Positions 12,472 through 23,660 of a stretch of DNA of 64,000 nt are shown in pieces; position 1 is the stretch's first letter; each line of letters begins with the position of its first letter. The notes beneath the pieces are model-generated. The model was not told where the DNA came from. It searched no databases and saw only the letters and a program-made list of their open reading frames with translations. This stretch comes from Hirundichthys speculiger. Taxonomy: Eukaryota; Chordata; Actinopteri; Beloniformes; Exocoetidae. The DNA is taken from positions 434,001 to 498,000 of the forward strand of contig JAGFBZ010000683.1 in assembly GCA_018398805.1 (NCBI GenBank), written 5' to 3'. The position numbers and the translations under genes were made by a program.

Positions 12472-13172
12472 GGTGCATTTACATGGGAAGTTTAATTCCT
12501 CTTTAATTCAGAGTTAAGGTTAAAGCAGAATAAAAGTTACCATGTAAACACTTAATTCCATATGAAAATGTCAATTCCGAATTAAACAAGTGGCTGGTTT
12601 ATTCCCATTTTAATTCCGCATTAAGTAATTCCACGGTCATGTAAACACTCATTCCTGTTTAAATTAATTCCCGTCTTTCTGCGCATGCTCGTTCTCTTGC
12701 CCGTCTGTCACGATGACGCTTATATTCCGGCGGCACGCAGTAAACGGTGTTCAAGAGCAGAGACGATTTATTTAATAAATAGCTTGGAGGAACTGGAAAT
12801 AATTAAAAGAACAGATGGCAGGAAACATAAAAATTGTGAGCTTTTCAAAGCGGCCAGGTTAAATGAAGGAGGTTTCACAGATAGAGACGCCACCCAGGTC
12901 AAAAATAAGTGGAATGTTGTTGCTAACCGAGTTAGCTAAGTTTGTTTTGTTTCGGTAGATGTAAAGACGTCCGCCCCCCCCATCCAATCAGAACCCTTCC
13001 CAACCCCCAGACCTAAAGCAGAGTTGGATAAAGCCGAACAAACGTGTTTTTCATGTAAACCTCAATTCGGAATTACTATTTCCATGTAAACTCGAAGGAA
13101 AATAGTTTAATTCAGAATTATTTAATTCCTAATTATTAATTCCGAATTAAAGAACATCATGTAACCGCAGCC
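12472..13172 (+). mobile_element. PIF/Harbinger-like element with Myb/SANT frame, copy 1
   Basis: It starts GGGTGCATTTACATGGGAAG and ends near ATCATGTAACCGCAGCC, imperfect inverted ends with a shared TTTACATG/CATGTAA core. The flanking third of each side is built of repeated AATTCC/GGAATT motifs. A Myb/SANT-like frame lies in the middle. Collinear copies form the composite at 15535-16889. The exact TSD could not be defined, so the superfamily rests on the Myb-type frame and end style. Confidence 0.68.
12727..12939 (+). pseudogene. Myb/SANT-like DNA-binding protein, degraded copy
   Basis: It reads from ARSKRCSRAE through DATQVKNKWNVVANRVS to a stop. Compared with the minus-strand copy at 16352-16591 it has lost the first conserved Trp (now Cys, TGG to TGT) and two residues (Ile-Val) of helix 2 by a 6-base deletion, and no start codon sits in the normal place. 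It still shows the Myb_DNA-bind_4-like pattern LINSLEE ... RLNEGGFTDRDATQVKNKW. Such proteins normally accompany PIF/Harbinger transposases and direct them to transposon ends. Here it is most likely non-functional. Confidence 0.62.
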
Positions 13173-13658
13173 ACTGTCGGAGTAAATATATAATCCACAA
13201 CGAAGAGGAATTTTCCTGAAATCAGTAGAAGACAGAAGTGGAGGCAGACGTACGAACGCTGAGCGTGACGAGTCGATAGTCGCGCCGGCGTGACGAGAGG
13301 AGAGTCAAAACGGCGACGCCGCAGCTACGTTTTCACGTCGGCTCTCTCGGCGAGCAGAGACGCAATTAGTCTGCAACATTTTGTTTTTGTTTCACAGAAA
13401 TTAATTTTGATTCAAGTGGGCTCAGACGAAGTTAAATCAATTCATCAGTCAGCTGAGTAATTGGCCTAATAACCGGCGGCGTTTAGACTCGTCGAGTCGC
13501 GCTGCAGACGGCGCAGACGGTTCACCTGCAGTCAGGAACAGGCCACGCCCACCGGACCGGTCGCATTTCTGCAAACGTGTAGTTACATTTCTGGGGAAAA
13601 GAATTAATGCAGAACCATAAATCAGGCTTTAACCGGAAAGAGAAGCAACGAGAGTTTT

Positions 13659-13744
<86 letters not shown>

Positions 13745-15534
13745 CCTGTGAGCAGCTCTGCTGTGTTTATGTGGATGTTTTATTAAAGGCGTCTGTCTAT
13801 TGTGTTTTAAAATGGAGCTTTCTTGACCTCCGCTGCAGGACTGCTGAAATATTTACTATCCGCAAAAATTGTCACTTTGCCCGATGTACCCCGATCAGTC
13901 ATGTGACCCGGCTGACCCACGATTACTCCCCCCCCGCCCCCTCCCCCCCCGCCCCCCCCGTCAGGCGGACATGATCAGGCCCTGGTGGCTGCTTTTGTCC
14001 TTTTCCCTCTGTAATGTAGTATTTCATGCTTTCTCGCCTGATCTGCTCGATCAGCAGTATTCCCTCCATCCCCCCCCCCGGCGCCTCCCCCCTCGTTCGC
14101 CCCGTCCATTTCCCCCCTCCATTGGTTCGACACAAAGAGCAGAGGACCTGGAGTTTCGGATCGTGACGGCTTCCTCCCGCCTCCGAGGCTCGACTCAGAG
14201 TAACGGGGAATAAAGAGAAATGTCAGGATGACCAGAAAAATTATATTATACTCGACTCTTCTGCTCTTATCTGAGTAAATCCGTTCACCGATGTTATCGC
14301 CGAGCCGTTCGCGGCGCAGACGGAACATAAAAAAATCCGGCTCGGCTGTCACGTCGTCCTCGTAAAGTTGTGTTTTTCACCAGAAACGGTGAATTAAAGT
14401 TTAACTGCAGAAGTTAGCATGTAGCGTGAGCTTCCTGGATGAGATCAGATATAATCCTCCTGCTCTTTCCCGCCATCGTTGGATAAACACAGACGATCTC
14501 CGAGCTCTCTTTATTTATATCCTTAAGACCAAAGCCAAACCTTGACTGTATATTTTTCTTTTGAAGATCCCTTCCGCGGATTACGCCGCTCCTAATTGAC
14601 TCAATTATCTCGTCCAGCCGAAGTTTGAAAAGTAAAGTGTGTTCTGCGAGGATTTCTCCGGCATTAAGTCGTCATTGAAGGGGGGGGGCTCGTATTTACT
14701 AGCGGAGCCCCGCGTTTATCCGACCTGACGCCTCTAATGCGGGTATCAATCTCCACGACGCTGCTCTCCCTCCAATATGGGTCGTGTCATCTCTGGTTAG
14801 CGGAGTCTCCTGATGAAATTGTCCAAAACTCCAGCGATCAATCAGGCTCGGGGAGGGATTGATTTTCTTTCATCTTCCTCGTCTTCTCCTCCTCTTCCTG
14901 CCGCTCCTCCATTCCGAGGCCTTACGATGTTTCTCATTGTGAGACGAATGTCGTACGGCGGGTAAGAGGACGCCACGCTTTGACCCTCACCTTACAAACC
15001 CCCCCCCCTTCTCTTTAAATCCCCTCCTGATATTCGGAGCATCTCTGATCTGGATCAGCTCTCCAGCTGGAGTACGAGCCCCCCCTGGTTCCCCCCTCTC
15101 TGATCGACAGCCCCCCACCATCTCTATGAGCCTCACGACTTTCCCCCATAATGAAATATTCACAGGTCACTGGTTCCCTGAGAAATGATGGGGGTCAGTC
15201 AATTGCTTTTCAGCGAGTAATTTTCTCCCCCTTCAGACGGCGCTGCTTGTCGTGTTGACAGTCATTAGCGCAGGAGGAAGGCTGGATCGAAGCGCCGCCG
15301 TGACACTTGTCAGACAGTAGCAGTCTTTAGCTCCTCTGCTGCTCTTTTATTTCCTGCAACCTTTTCTTCTTCTATTTTATCTGCCTTTTACGCTCCTTTT
15401 TTTTGTTCGGCCTGCTGCTTTTCAGCTTGAAGTCAGCTGGATAAATCACCACACTGCTGGGCTTTTTCTTTTTTTTTTCCTCCTCCACTTCTCTCTGGAG
15501 TTGGTTAATCCATCCAGCAGATTCCTTCATATTG
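13173..15534. other. Unique sequence with GA repeat and C-rich tracts
   Basis: No exon is recognised. It contains the long GA repeat at 13661-13743 and C-rich tracts at 13926-13961 and 14071-14080. Open frames at 13869-14352 are driven by the C-rich tracts and lack family motifs. Confidence 0.45.
13661..13743. repeat. (GA)41 microsatellite
   Basis: An uninterrupted GA dinucleotide tract of about 83 bp, the longest dinucleotide repeat in the window. Confidence 0.98.
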
Positions 15535-15787
15535 GGTGCGTTTACATGGGAAGTTTAATTCCTCTTTAATTCAGAATTAAAGTTAAAGCCGAATAAAAGT
15601 TACCATGTAAACACTTAATTCCATATGAAAATGTCAATTCCGAATTAACTTAATTCCGAAGTAAGTGGCTGGTTTATTCCCATTTTAATTCCGAATTAAA
15701 TAATTCCGCGGTCATGTAAACACTCATTCCTCTTTAAATTAATTCCCGTCTTTCTGCGCATGCTCGTTCTCTTGCCCGTCTGTTGCG

Positions 15788-16033
15788 ATGACGCTTATAT
15801 TCCGGCAGCACGCAGTAAACGGTGTTCAAGAGCAGACGATTTATTTAATAAATAGCTTGGAGGAACTGGAAATAATTAAAAGAACAGATGGCAGGAAACA
15901 TAAAAATTGTGAGCTTTTCAAAGCGGCCAGGTTAAATGAAGGAGGTTTCACAGATAGAGACGCCACCCAGGTCAAAAATAAGTGGAATGTTGTTGCTAAC
16001 CGAGTTGTTGCTAAGTTTTTTTTCTTCCGGTAG
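15788..16033 (+). pseudogene. Myb/SANT-like frame in left arm, frameshifted
   Basis: The conserved part runs from TIYLINSLEELEIIKRTDGR to KNKWNVVANRVVAK. A 2-base deletion in the region of the first Trp shifts the start, so the first residues (HAVNGVQEQ) are out of the original frame. Like the copy at 12727 it lacks the Ile-Val pair before AARLNEGG, so these two plus-strand copies share a common defective ancestor. It probably does not encode a working protein. Confidence 0.6.
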
Positions 16034-16351
16034 ACGTAAATACGTCCGCCCCCCCCATCCAATCAGAACCCTTCCCAACCCCCAGACCTAAAGCAGAATT
16101 GGATAAAGACGAACAAACGTGTTTTCCATTTAAACCTCAATTTGGAATTACTATTTCCATGTAAACTCGAAGGAAAATAGTTTAATTCGCAATTATTTAA
16201 TTCGGAATTATAATTCCGAATTAAAAAACATCATGTAACCGTGGCCATGGAAAACATGTTTGATCGGCTTTGTCCAATTCTGCTTTAGGTCTGGGGTTGG
16301 GAAGGGTTCTGATTGGAGGGAGGGGGGGGGGGGGGGGCGGAGTCTTTACAT

Positions 16352-16591
16352 CTACCGGAAGAAAAGACACTTAGCAACAACTCGATTAGCAACAACATTC
16401 CACTTATTTTTGACCTGGGTGGCGTCTCTATCTGTGAAACCTCCTTCATTTAACCTGGCCGCTACAATTTTGAAAAGCTCATAATTTTTATGTTTCCTGC
16501 CATCTGTTCTTTTAATTATTTCCAGTTCCTCCAAGCTATTTATTAAATAAATCGTCTCTGCTCTTGACCACCGTTTACTGCGTGCTGCCAT
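16352..16591 (-). CDS. Myb/SANT-like DNA-binding protein of a Harbinger-like element
   Basis: This is the least damaged copy of the family: 79 codons from an ATG in good context (AAAATGG) beginning MAARSKRWSRAE. The three-helix Myb_DNA-bind_4/GT1-like fold is suggested by the first Trp (W8 in this frame), the LINSLEELE helix, FKIVAARLNEGGFTDRD, and the last-helix Trp in KNKWNVV. Proteins of this kind bind transposon ends and help import the PIF/Harbinger transposase. No transposase lies nearby. The ending KCLFFR is read past a possible splice donor (CCG/GTAGAT), so this may be only the first exon. An upstream in-frame ATG at 16615 is possible but less likely. Confidence 0.6.
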   Translation of the reverse strand: MAARSKRWSRAETIYLINSLEELEIIKRTDGRKHKNYELFKIVAARLNEGGFTDRDATQVKNKWNVVANRVVAKCLFFR

Positions 16592-16889
16592 TTTAAAACT
16601 TTGTTTTGAAAACAAACCCAGCGCGGAATATAAGCGTCATTGTGACAGACGGGCAAGGGAGCTAGCATGCGCAGAAAGACCGGAATTAATTTAAAGTGGA
16701 ATGAGTGTATACATGACCGTGGAATTACTTAATGCGGAATTAAAATGGGAATAAACCAGCCACTTACTTCGGAATTAAGTTTAATTTGGAATGGACATTT
16801 TCATTCGGAATTAGGTGTTTACATGGTAACTTTTACTCATTTTAATTCTGAATTAAAGAGAAATTAAGCTCCCCATGTAAACGCACCGT

Positions 16890-17641
16890 ATCTGTATGGT
16901 GAACTGCTGTGAAGTGGGGGCCATCAAAAGCCAATCAAACGAGACACTTAAGATTTGGTGATTGGCGATTAGACGCCTGGAAATCCCGGGGAAAGTTTAG
17001 CCAAGGCTCTTTTTTCTTTATGACTCGCCGTGACCTTTAAAGATATTAACATTTGACATGATGAATGGAGCACAGAAGAGACAGAGACTTTTCCTATTAA
17101 CACCCCCCCCCCCCCCCCCCCCCCCCCCCATCTCTCCGTCTTTAAAGGTGGAGAGCGAGAAAGAGAGTCGCAGCGAGCGGTGACATGCTGTTAAAAACAA
17201 TGCAGGACCGTTTGAACGGGGGGGTTGGTGCTGGTGCAGATGGCTGCGGTGACCCCGAGGAAAAGTCCAATTAGCTAACGGTAATGGCCGGGCCCGGAGC
17301 CTGGCGGCTGCAGGCGGTCGCGGCGCTGACCCGCGGGCCTCCTGCTCCCTCGTTCAGCTTAGATGTGATGGAGAGCTGCAGAGCAGCCGCGGCAATCTGT
17401 TTCCATGGTGTCAGCTGCCACGCAGCAGCGCCGGACGCACACACATCCGCGCACGTCTGCGCGCTCCGGTTACACCGATCCATCCTGCTGATTCTGGTCT
17501 TTGAATAACTGCTGGATGTCACCAGACGGGCGGTTCTGACGCGACGCAGACATGAACCTCGTTATGGAGGAGACTGACCAGAGCGACGAAGCCTCTCAGG
17601 AATCAGAAATGTACAAATGTTTGGTGTTTATACGTTAAAGT
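16890..17641. other. Unique sequence with a 27-base C run
   Basis: No exon is recognised. The homopolymer at 17103-17129 is the main landmark. The open frames at 17271-17522 overlap on opposite strands and show no family motifs. Confidence 0.45.
17103..17129. repeat. Poly-C run
   Basis: 27 consecutive C. Its exact length is likely to vary and be error-prone in assembly. Confidence 0.95.
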
Positions 17642-18813
17642 TAGCGGCGCACGATAACTATCGGGCCGACAATGAAAATGTGGCTTTTCTTTATCAAATT
17701 TAGCTGATTTCAGCCTGCAGTCGTTTATAACAGTATCCAGCAAAAACAAACAAACAAGAAAAAAAGATTTTAAAAAAAAGTAGCGGTGCCCGATAATTAT
17801 CGGGACGATAACAGGAAATGATGACGTCATCTCGATAAGTCCGATATCACGACGAATAGCCCCGATAACATATATATTTCTGTCAACACAGCAGTGTCTC
17901 GCTCCCTCTGAGTCTTGAAATGACCGGCAGTGAATGTTATGTTCAAGTGACGTCGGCATAATCAGAAAAACGATTACTCAATAAGGAAAATCAAGAATAC
18001 CCCCTCATGCCAGAAAAAACTCATTAACTCGGTCATAATTTTAGTAGTTGCTGACTTGGAATTGATATTTGCAGTATTTTCCCACATGTTACACATAAAA
18101 AAGAAAAAAAAATAGAAAAGGCTGAAAGAACGATGAGCAAATGAGGGAACGTGGAATTTACGTTACACCTTGAATGCAGCCTGCAGCACAGCGCTGATCA
18201 CAACAAACATGGCGGCGTGGAACTTCGTTAAAGTTTCAGAAGAAGATAGTTTGGTGGTTATTTGTGACGAATCCTCCGAGTGAATTCTACGAGGAGGGAA
18301 GCACAAGCTTTAATACGTAAAACCTGATCAGCCACCTACAACATAACAATCACTTCCATGGAGTTTTGAAATCGCGCTAATGTGAGCTAACGGAAGCTAA
18401 TGCTAACGTGCGCTATCCAGCAGCAGTCTCCCCTCCATCTCGCTTATCTAAAGCTTCCATGAGATTAAAAAATAAAAACTACTGAACCTCATTTACTTTA
18501 ATTAAAGGTATTAATTTAAACCACAAGTCAAAATCCTTTAAATGTTAATCTTTTTCAGTTAGTAATTCTGATGCATGTATTTCCATCAGTTCAAGGAGCC
18601 TTTATTTTTTATATCAGTCAGTAATGAACCTTATTTAAGTTAATGTGAGATATCAAATAGGTTTGTTTGATAGCTTTATGAAAATGTTTGAGAGGCTTGA
18701 CAATAGTTTTTCACTGGAAAAAATAAATATCTCTTCATTTAAGGTATAGTATTGATGTAATGATCTTAGGTATATGTGTGTGTTATTGGTATCGGTTTTA
18801 AAAAACATACCTA
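17642..18813 (+). mobile_element. BED-type hAT family, copy 2, with duplicated terminus
   Basis: The outer left end TAGCGGCGCACGATAACTAT and the right end near AAAACATACCTA bound the copy. Flanks GTTAAAGT and GTTTAACT match at 6 of 8 bases, compatible with an old TSD. A second terminus-like stretch, TAGCGGTGCCCGATAATTAT, sits about 140 bp inside at 17781. The segment between them also occurs in inverted orientation beyond the terminus of the copy at 22785-24146. On the plus strand a short frame at about 18210-18285 begins MAAWNFVKVSEEDS, the decayed start of a BED-type transposase. Confidence 0.82.
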
Positions 18814-19971
18814 GTTTAACTGTGTGTTGAAGGTGATCCTGGATCGTCACCTTAGACTTGACGAATATTTTTATGCTGCAACTTTCAGGATATAAATCCC
18901 AGAACACGGATTTCTGCCGTCTACATATCATCTTCTATGTTATCCATTTTTAAAGACGCTCCCCCATCAGCTGAGCCGTCTTCTCGTTAGGGCTCAACAA
19001 TTGATCAGAACCGCTGGTAAACAGCAGAGGCTGCTGACTGGTTTTACTGGTGTGCTCCAGTGGATGAGGGGGGGGGGGGGTTCTGTTGGACTGAGGGAGA
19101 TGAACGAGCCGCAGGAACCGGCGACACCGCGAGACCGTTACGGAGATTTAAAGAAGCGACAACGGCAGCTGTCAGTGAAATAAAACACGTGGGAATCCCG
19201 ACGGGGGCGCCGTCAGAGACGTCCCCGAACCTCCACCTGCGTCTCCGCCTGTCAACGAGTGTGTCGCCTCATCAGGTGGTCAGGTGGGACGGACGATTCC
19301 TATAAGTGACATTTGTATCAAAGATGCACCTCCGGTCCGTTAGTGTTGTCGACTAAAACATGCACGAAATAAGCAGAAACGCTCACGTCCGTCACCGTGA
19401 CTCCTGCAGGACAGTCGGACTCTCATGGTTGGATCACCAACGACGACACTTGTGTCTCCCTGAACGGAAATAAAAGCATCAGATAATTAAAAAATAAACC
19501 CAGCTCCGTTTGTTTGGACCCGTCATGTCATTTCCACTTCCACGCTGCTTCCTCTCATGACACCAGGCTGTTTTCTCTCCTTTTCTTAAACCTTTAGAGT
19601 CTCATCCTCAATTATGTGGCTGACTTTAAATCAAATATATTAAAAAGAAACGCTACAGCGTCTTTTCCCATAATGCAAATCAGTGTTTTTTAACTTACTG
19701 GTCTTAGAAACAGATTGTCTTCAGTCCGTCCTCATCTGGACTGATTTCCCTGTGAATAAAAACATGACAACTTTATTTATTTCTGTCTGTGGCTACTTGT
19801 TTATTCATTCACTACCCCCCCCCCCCCAACCCCCCCCCCACCCCCCTCCTCCGGTGCATGTTTGTCAGAGCGTCCACGCTCTTTCTCAGCTTTACTCTAG
19901 ACTGGTTTTCCCGCCAGTTTCCTCCCAGCAGCAGCGCGTTGGTTCGAGGGGGAGAAGTGCTTTGCTGAAAG
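18814..19971. other. Unique sequence, no gene seen
   Basis: GC-mixed DNA with G runs near 19069-19080 and C runs near 19816-19850. No repeat family or exon is recognised. Open frames at 19001-19305 overlap one another and lack motifs. Confidence 0.42.
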
Positions 19972-21009
19972 GCACAATAACTGTTTTTTAAAACTGATAC
20001 CGATAACCAATAACACACATATACCTAAGATCATTACATCAATACTATGAACAAAACCAAAAATAGTTTGGACTCTTGAAATGAACAGATATTTATTTTT
20101 TCCATTGAAAAACTATTGTCAAGCCTCTCAAACATTTTCATAAAGCTATCAAACAAACATATTTGATATCTCACATTAACTTAAATAAGGTTCATTACTG
20201 ACTGATATAAAAAATAAAGGCTCCTTGAACTGATGGAAATACATGCATCAGAATTACTGACTGAAAAAGATTAACATTTAAAGGATTTTGACTTGTGGTT
20301 CTATTTAAATTAATACCTTTAAAGTAAATGAGGTTCAGTGATTTTTTATTTTTTAATCTCATGGAAGCTTTAGATGAGAGAGATGAGGGAGAGGAGAGAC
20401 TGCTGCTGGCTTGCGCACGTTAGCATTAGCTTGCGTTAGCTCACGTTAGCGTGATTTCAAAACTCCATGGAAGAGATTGTTATGTTGTAGGTGGCTGATC
20501 AGGTTTTACGTATTAAAGCTTGTGCTTCCCTCCTCGTAGAATTCACTCGGAGGATTCGTCACAAATAACCACCAAACTATCTTCTTCTGAAACTTTAACG
20601 AAGTTCCACGCCGCCATGTTTGTTGTGATCAGCGCTGTGCTGCAGGCTGCATTCAAGGTGTAACGTAAATTCCTCCGTTCCCTCATTTGCTAGTCATTCT
20701 TTCAGCCTTTTCTATTTTTTTCTTTTTTTATGTGTAACATGTGGGAAAATACTGCGAATATCAGTTAAAGACAGCAACTACTAAAATTATGACCGAGTTA
20801 ACGAGTTGTTTTCTGGCATGAGGGGGTATTCTTGATTTTCCTGATTGAGTAATCGTTTTTCTGATTATGCCGACGTCACTTGAACATAACATTCACTGCT
20901 GGTCATTCAAGGCTCAGAGGGAGCGAGGCACTGCTGTGTTGACAGAAATATATATGTTATCGGGGCTATTCGTCGTGATATCGGACTTATCGAGATGACG
21001 TCACCCCTA
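19972..21009 (-). mobile_element. BED-type hAT family, copy 3, ends damaged
   Basis: Collinear with 5412-6479 over its whole length. The first terminal bases are altered (GGCACAATAACTG instead of TGCACGATAACTG). About 35 bp just before the right terminus are deleted, so GACGTCA joins directly to CCCCTA. No matching TSD is visible. The transposase-sense strand is minus, with the same short MAAWNFVKVSEEDS frame around 20535-20615. Confidence 0.85.
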
Positions 21010-22784
21010 AATTTAAGCGTCGCCACTTCTTTGTCTGCAGCCAGTAATCTTCAGCGGGTCAAACGTGTACGTCCGAGGCGTTTCCCGCCACTGATATCAG
21101 ATTCGTTTCCTCTCTGAGTGACGTGTCGTTCTGATCTGCAGCTGCTGGTATTTTTATTTTATTTTTTTTTAAATCAAACAGGAAGAAACTGCGCCTTTTT
21201 TGAGCTGGAGGTTAATATTCATTTCTAATGTATCCGGCAGGAGGAGCGAATAAATCACCGTGTGTGCGTTTATGGCGGTAAAAACACACACGCTGTGGCA
21301 AAACTTGTTAGCAGGATCAATTTAGTGGATTGGACCAGTGAAGGAAACAAGGAGCAGAAGTAGCTGGAACCAGCGTTCCCACAAACGTGATACTTAAAAA
21401 CAGATTGGAGATTAATTAGTGAAGATGGGTTTCTGCTCCTGCCCCCCACCCCCACCCCCCCCTCCCCCCCCCCTCCCCCCGGTGTCCGCTGAGGGGGCAG
21501 ATGTTTGTAAAGAGTTAAAGCGCCGCAGAGCCAAATACCCAGCATCCATCTGAGAGCAGAGCTCCTTCAAACATGGTTTGATCTTGTTTAGATTCAGATA
21601 AACACGACCGGAACGGAGAGCAGGCGCTCATGGGAAGCACACGCGTGTGTTTGGCGTGTAAACAGGACCTGCTGTGTGTCACTGTTAGCGCCTGTGTCAA
21701 CACGTAAACGCCGCGCAGCATCAGTCTCACGCTCGGCACAAGTGGACGGAGCCATTATGTTAAAAGCCCATTTGCCCCGACATGTTCCTCCCAAAGATGG
21801 CCGCCTCGCGCGGTGGGAGGAGCCTCGCCCGGCAAGTATCGATAAGCTCATTGATTGATTGATGGTCCCTGGTGATTTATGGATCCGGCCCGGTCCCAGA
21901 TGAGCTTCGAGTGCTTTCCTGCCTAAAGGAAAACTAGCACAGCAGCCCTGTAATGAGAATCCACAGCAACACGTTCTTCCTCTTCCCTCCTGAATCTGAT
22001 CTTTTTTTTCTTCTTCTTCTTCTTCTTCTTGCAGGGAAGAGATGCAGCATTTGAAATTGAAAATGAAAATTGTTGCGCGTGGTGTTGTGTGCTGTGAGAT
22101 TTAGAGGAAGATTCAGTCAGGCAGAGCACTTCAACCCGGTAACTGTACAAAGTCAATCTCCTCCTCCGGAGGTTTTAGCCCGAGTTTCGGGGCGTCCTCA
22201 GGTAGTTAAAAGTGCATCGGCGGCGGATGGGCTGGTGGGATGTGTAGATTAATGCGCTGGAAAGCCATCCCTCAAAGTGCTTAGAATAATTAGAGTCAGG
22301 CTTCCAACAGAATGGGCATGTCACCGGAGGAAATTGTATTTTTATTTACTGTGTCGGGTCTCCCTCGGCCTCCCTCTCGCTCCGTCTCTGCCTCTCTCCA
22401 TTTGTGCGGCGGCGGCGGCGGCGGCGGTCGGCGTTCGGCAGCCGGGCGTTTCTCAAAGTGTCTTAAAGGTGCTGTCAGAGCGCCGTGATGCATCTCTCGG
22501 ATTTGTATCTCTGCTATTTCCACATGTGGCCGCACACCATTTGTATTCTGCTCTGGCATTTGCATTCGGGGGGGGTGCGCCTGCATCCAGGGGCCTGTAG
22601 GTGCGCCTGATCTCACGGCCGTGTATGTAAATCTGACGCATTAGCATGCGCCTCAATGCTAACATGTGCATTTATGAGCGTGTGCAGTCGGGAATGTAAC
22701 CTGGTACGGAACATTTAGGCAAAGAGCGGTGAGATTTGAGGATGTTTACTGGATATAATCTACGTTTCAGAGGAAATTTTTTTT
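21010..22784. other. Unique sequence with C-rich and CTT/CGG tracts
   Basis: No exon is recognised. It contains C-rich tracts at 21442-21480, a CTT-type repeat at 22010-22030 and a CGG-type repeat at 22408-22428. The frames overlapping these are low-complexity products. Confidence 0.45.
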
Positions 22785-23362
22785 TAGGGATGCAACGATA
22801 ACTGTTTTTTTAAACCGATACCGATAACTGATAACTTTCAGCTCCTAAAGGCCGATACCGATAACCGATAACCCACACATATACCTAAGATCATTACATC
22901 AATACTATGAACAAAACCAAAAACAGTTTTGACTCTTTAAATGAACAGATATTTATTTTTTCCAATGAAAAACTATTGTCAAGCCTCTAAAACATTTTCA
23001 TAAAGCTATCAAACAAACCTATTTGATATCTCACATTAACTTAAATAAGCTGCATTACTGAGTGATATGAAAAAATTAAAACTAAAGGCTCCTTGAACTG
23101 ATGGAAATACATGCATCAGAATTACTAACTGAAAAAATTCATTCCTCAATAACAATAAAAATAATGCACAGGTCATAATGTACTGACACAAGTTAGACTT
23201 GTCTGTGTAAATAAACCGAAAAAGTGAACTCCATAGTAACAGAAAAATACGTTTAAAGAATTTTGGCTTGTAGTTCCATTCAAATTTTTAATTTTTTTTA
23301 ATCTCATGGAAGCTTTAGAGAGAGATGATGGCGAGGAGAGGAGGGGAGAGTTGGTGCTGGTT

Positions 23363-23457
23363 TGCTCACGTTAGCTCATGTTAGCTCATGTTAGCTCACG
23401 TTAGCTCATGTTAGCTCATGTTAGCTCACGTTAGCTCATGTTAGCTCATGTTAGCGT
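23363..23457. repeat. 10-bp tandem repeat (GTTAGCTCAT/CAC)n
   Basis: About nine copies of a 10-bp unit alternating CTCATGTTAG and CTCACGTTAG. Other copies of the same hAT family have only two or three units at this place, so the array expanded within this copy. Confidence 0.93.
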
Positions 23458-23660
23458 GATTTCAAAACTCCATGGAAGCGACGGTTATGTTTCAGGTGGC
23501 TGATCAGGTTTGACGTATTAAAGCTTGTGCTATTTTTCCCTCCTTCGCTTGGAGCATTTGTCACAAATAACCAGCGAACTATCTTCCTCTGAAACTTTAA
23601 CAAAGTTCCATATAATCGCCGCCATGTTTTTTTTTTTATCAGCGCACTGTGCGGCAATGC
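23451..23660 (-). pseudogene. Fossil BED zinc finger in the hAT family
   Basis: On the minus strand, starting at the ATG near 23625, the frame reads WNFVKVSEEDSSLVICDKCS. After a short frameshift it continues STSFNTSNLISHLKHNRRFH. Together these show the CxxC and HLxxN(x)xxxH ligands and the aromatic start of a BED finger, the N-terminal DNA-binding domain of ZBED/hAT transposases. A stop and frame change make it non-functional. The remaining transposase is absent. This copy identifies the parent of all seven family members and fixes their sense strand. Confidence 0.75.

Larger units (their letters stand above)
15535..16889. mobile_element. Palindromic composite of two Harbinger-like elements
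   Basis: Two copies of the 12472-type element lie head to head. A nearly full copy runs + from 15535 to about 16246. A second copy runs on the minus strand from about 16247 to 16889 and has lost roughly its last 100 bp. The outer ends are GGTGCGTTTACATGGGAAG (left) and CCATGTAAACGCACC (right), so the pair looks like one unit with its own inverted termini. The arms are about 600 bp with a spacer of about 110 bp. Each arm contains a Myb/SANT frame (15788-16033 and 16352-16591). Confidence 0.78.
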
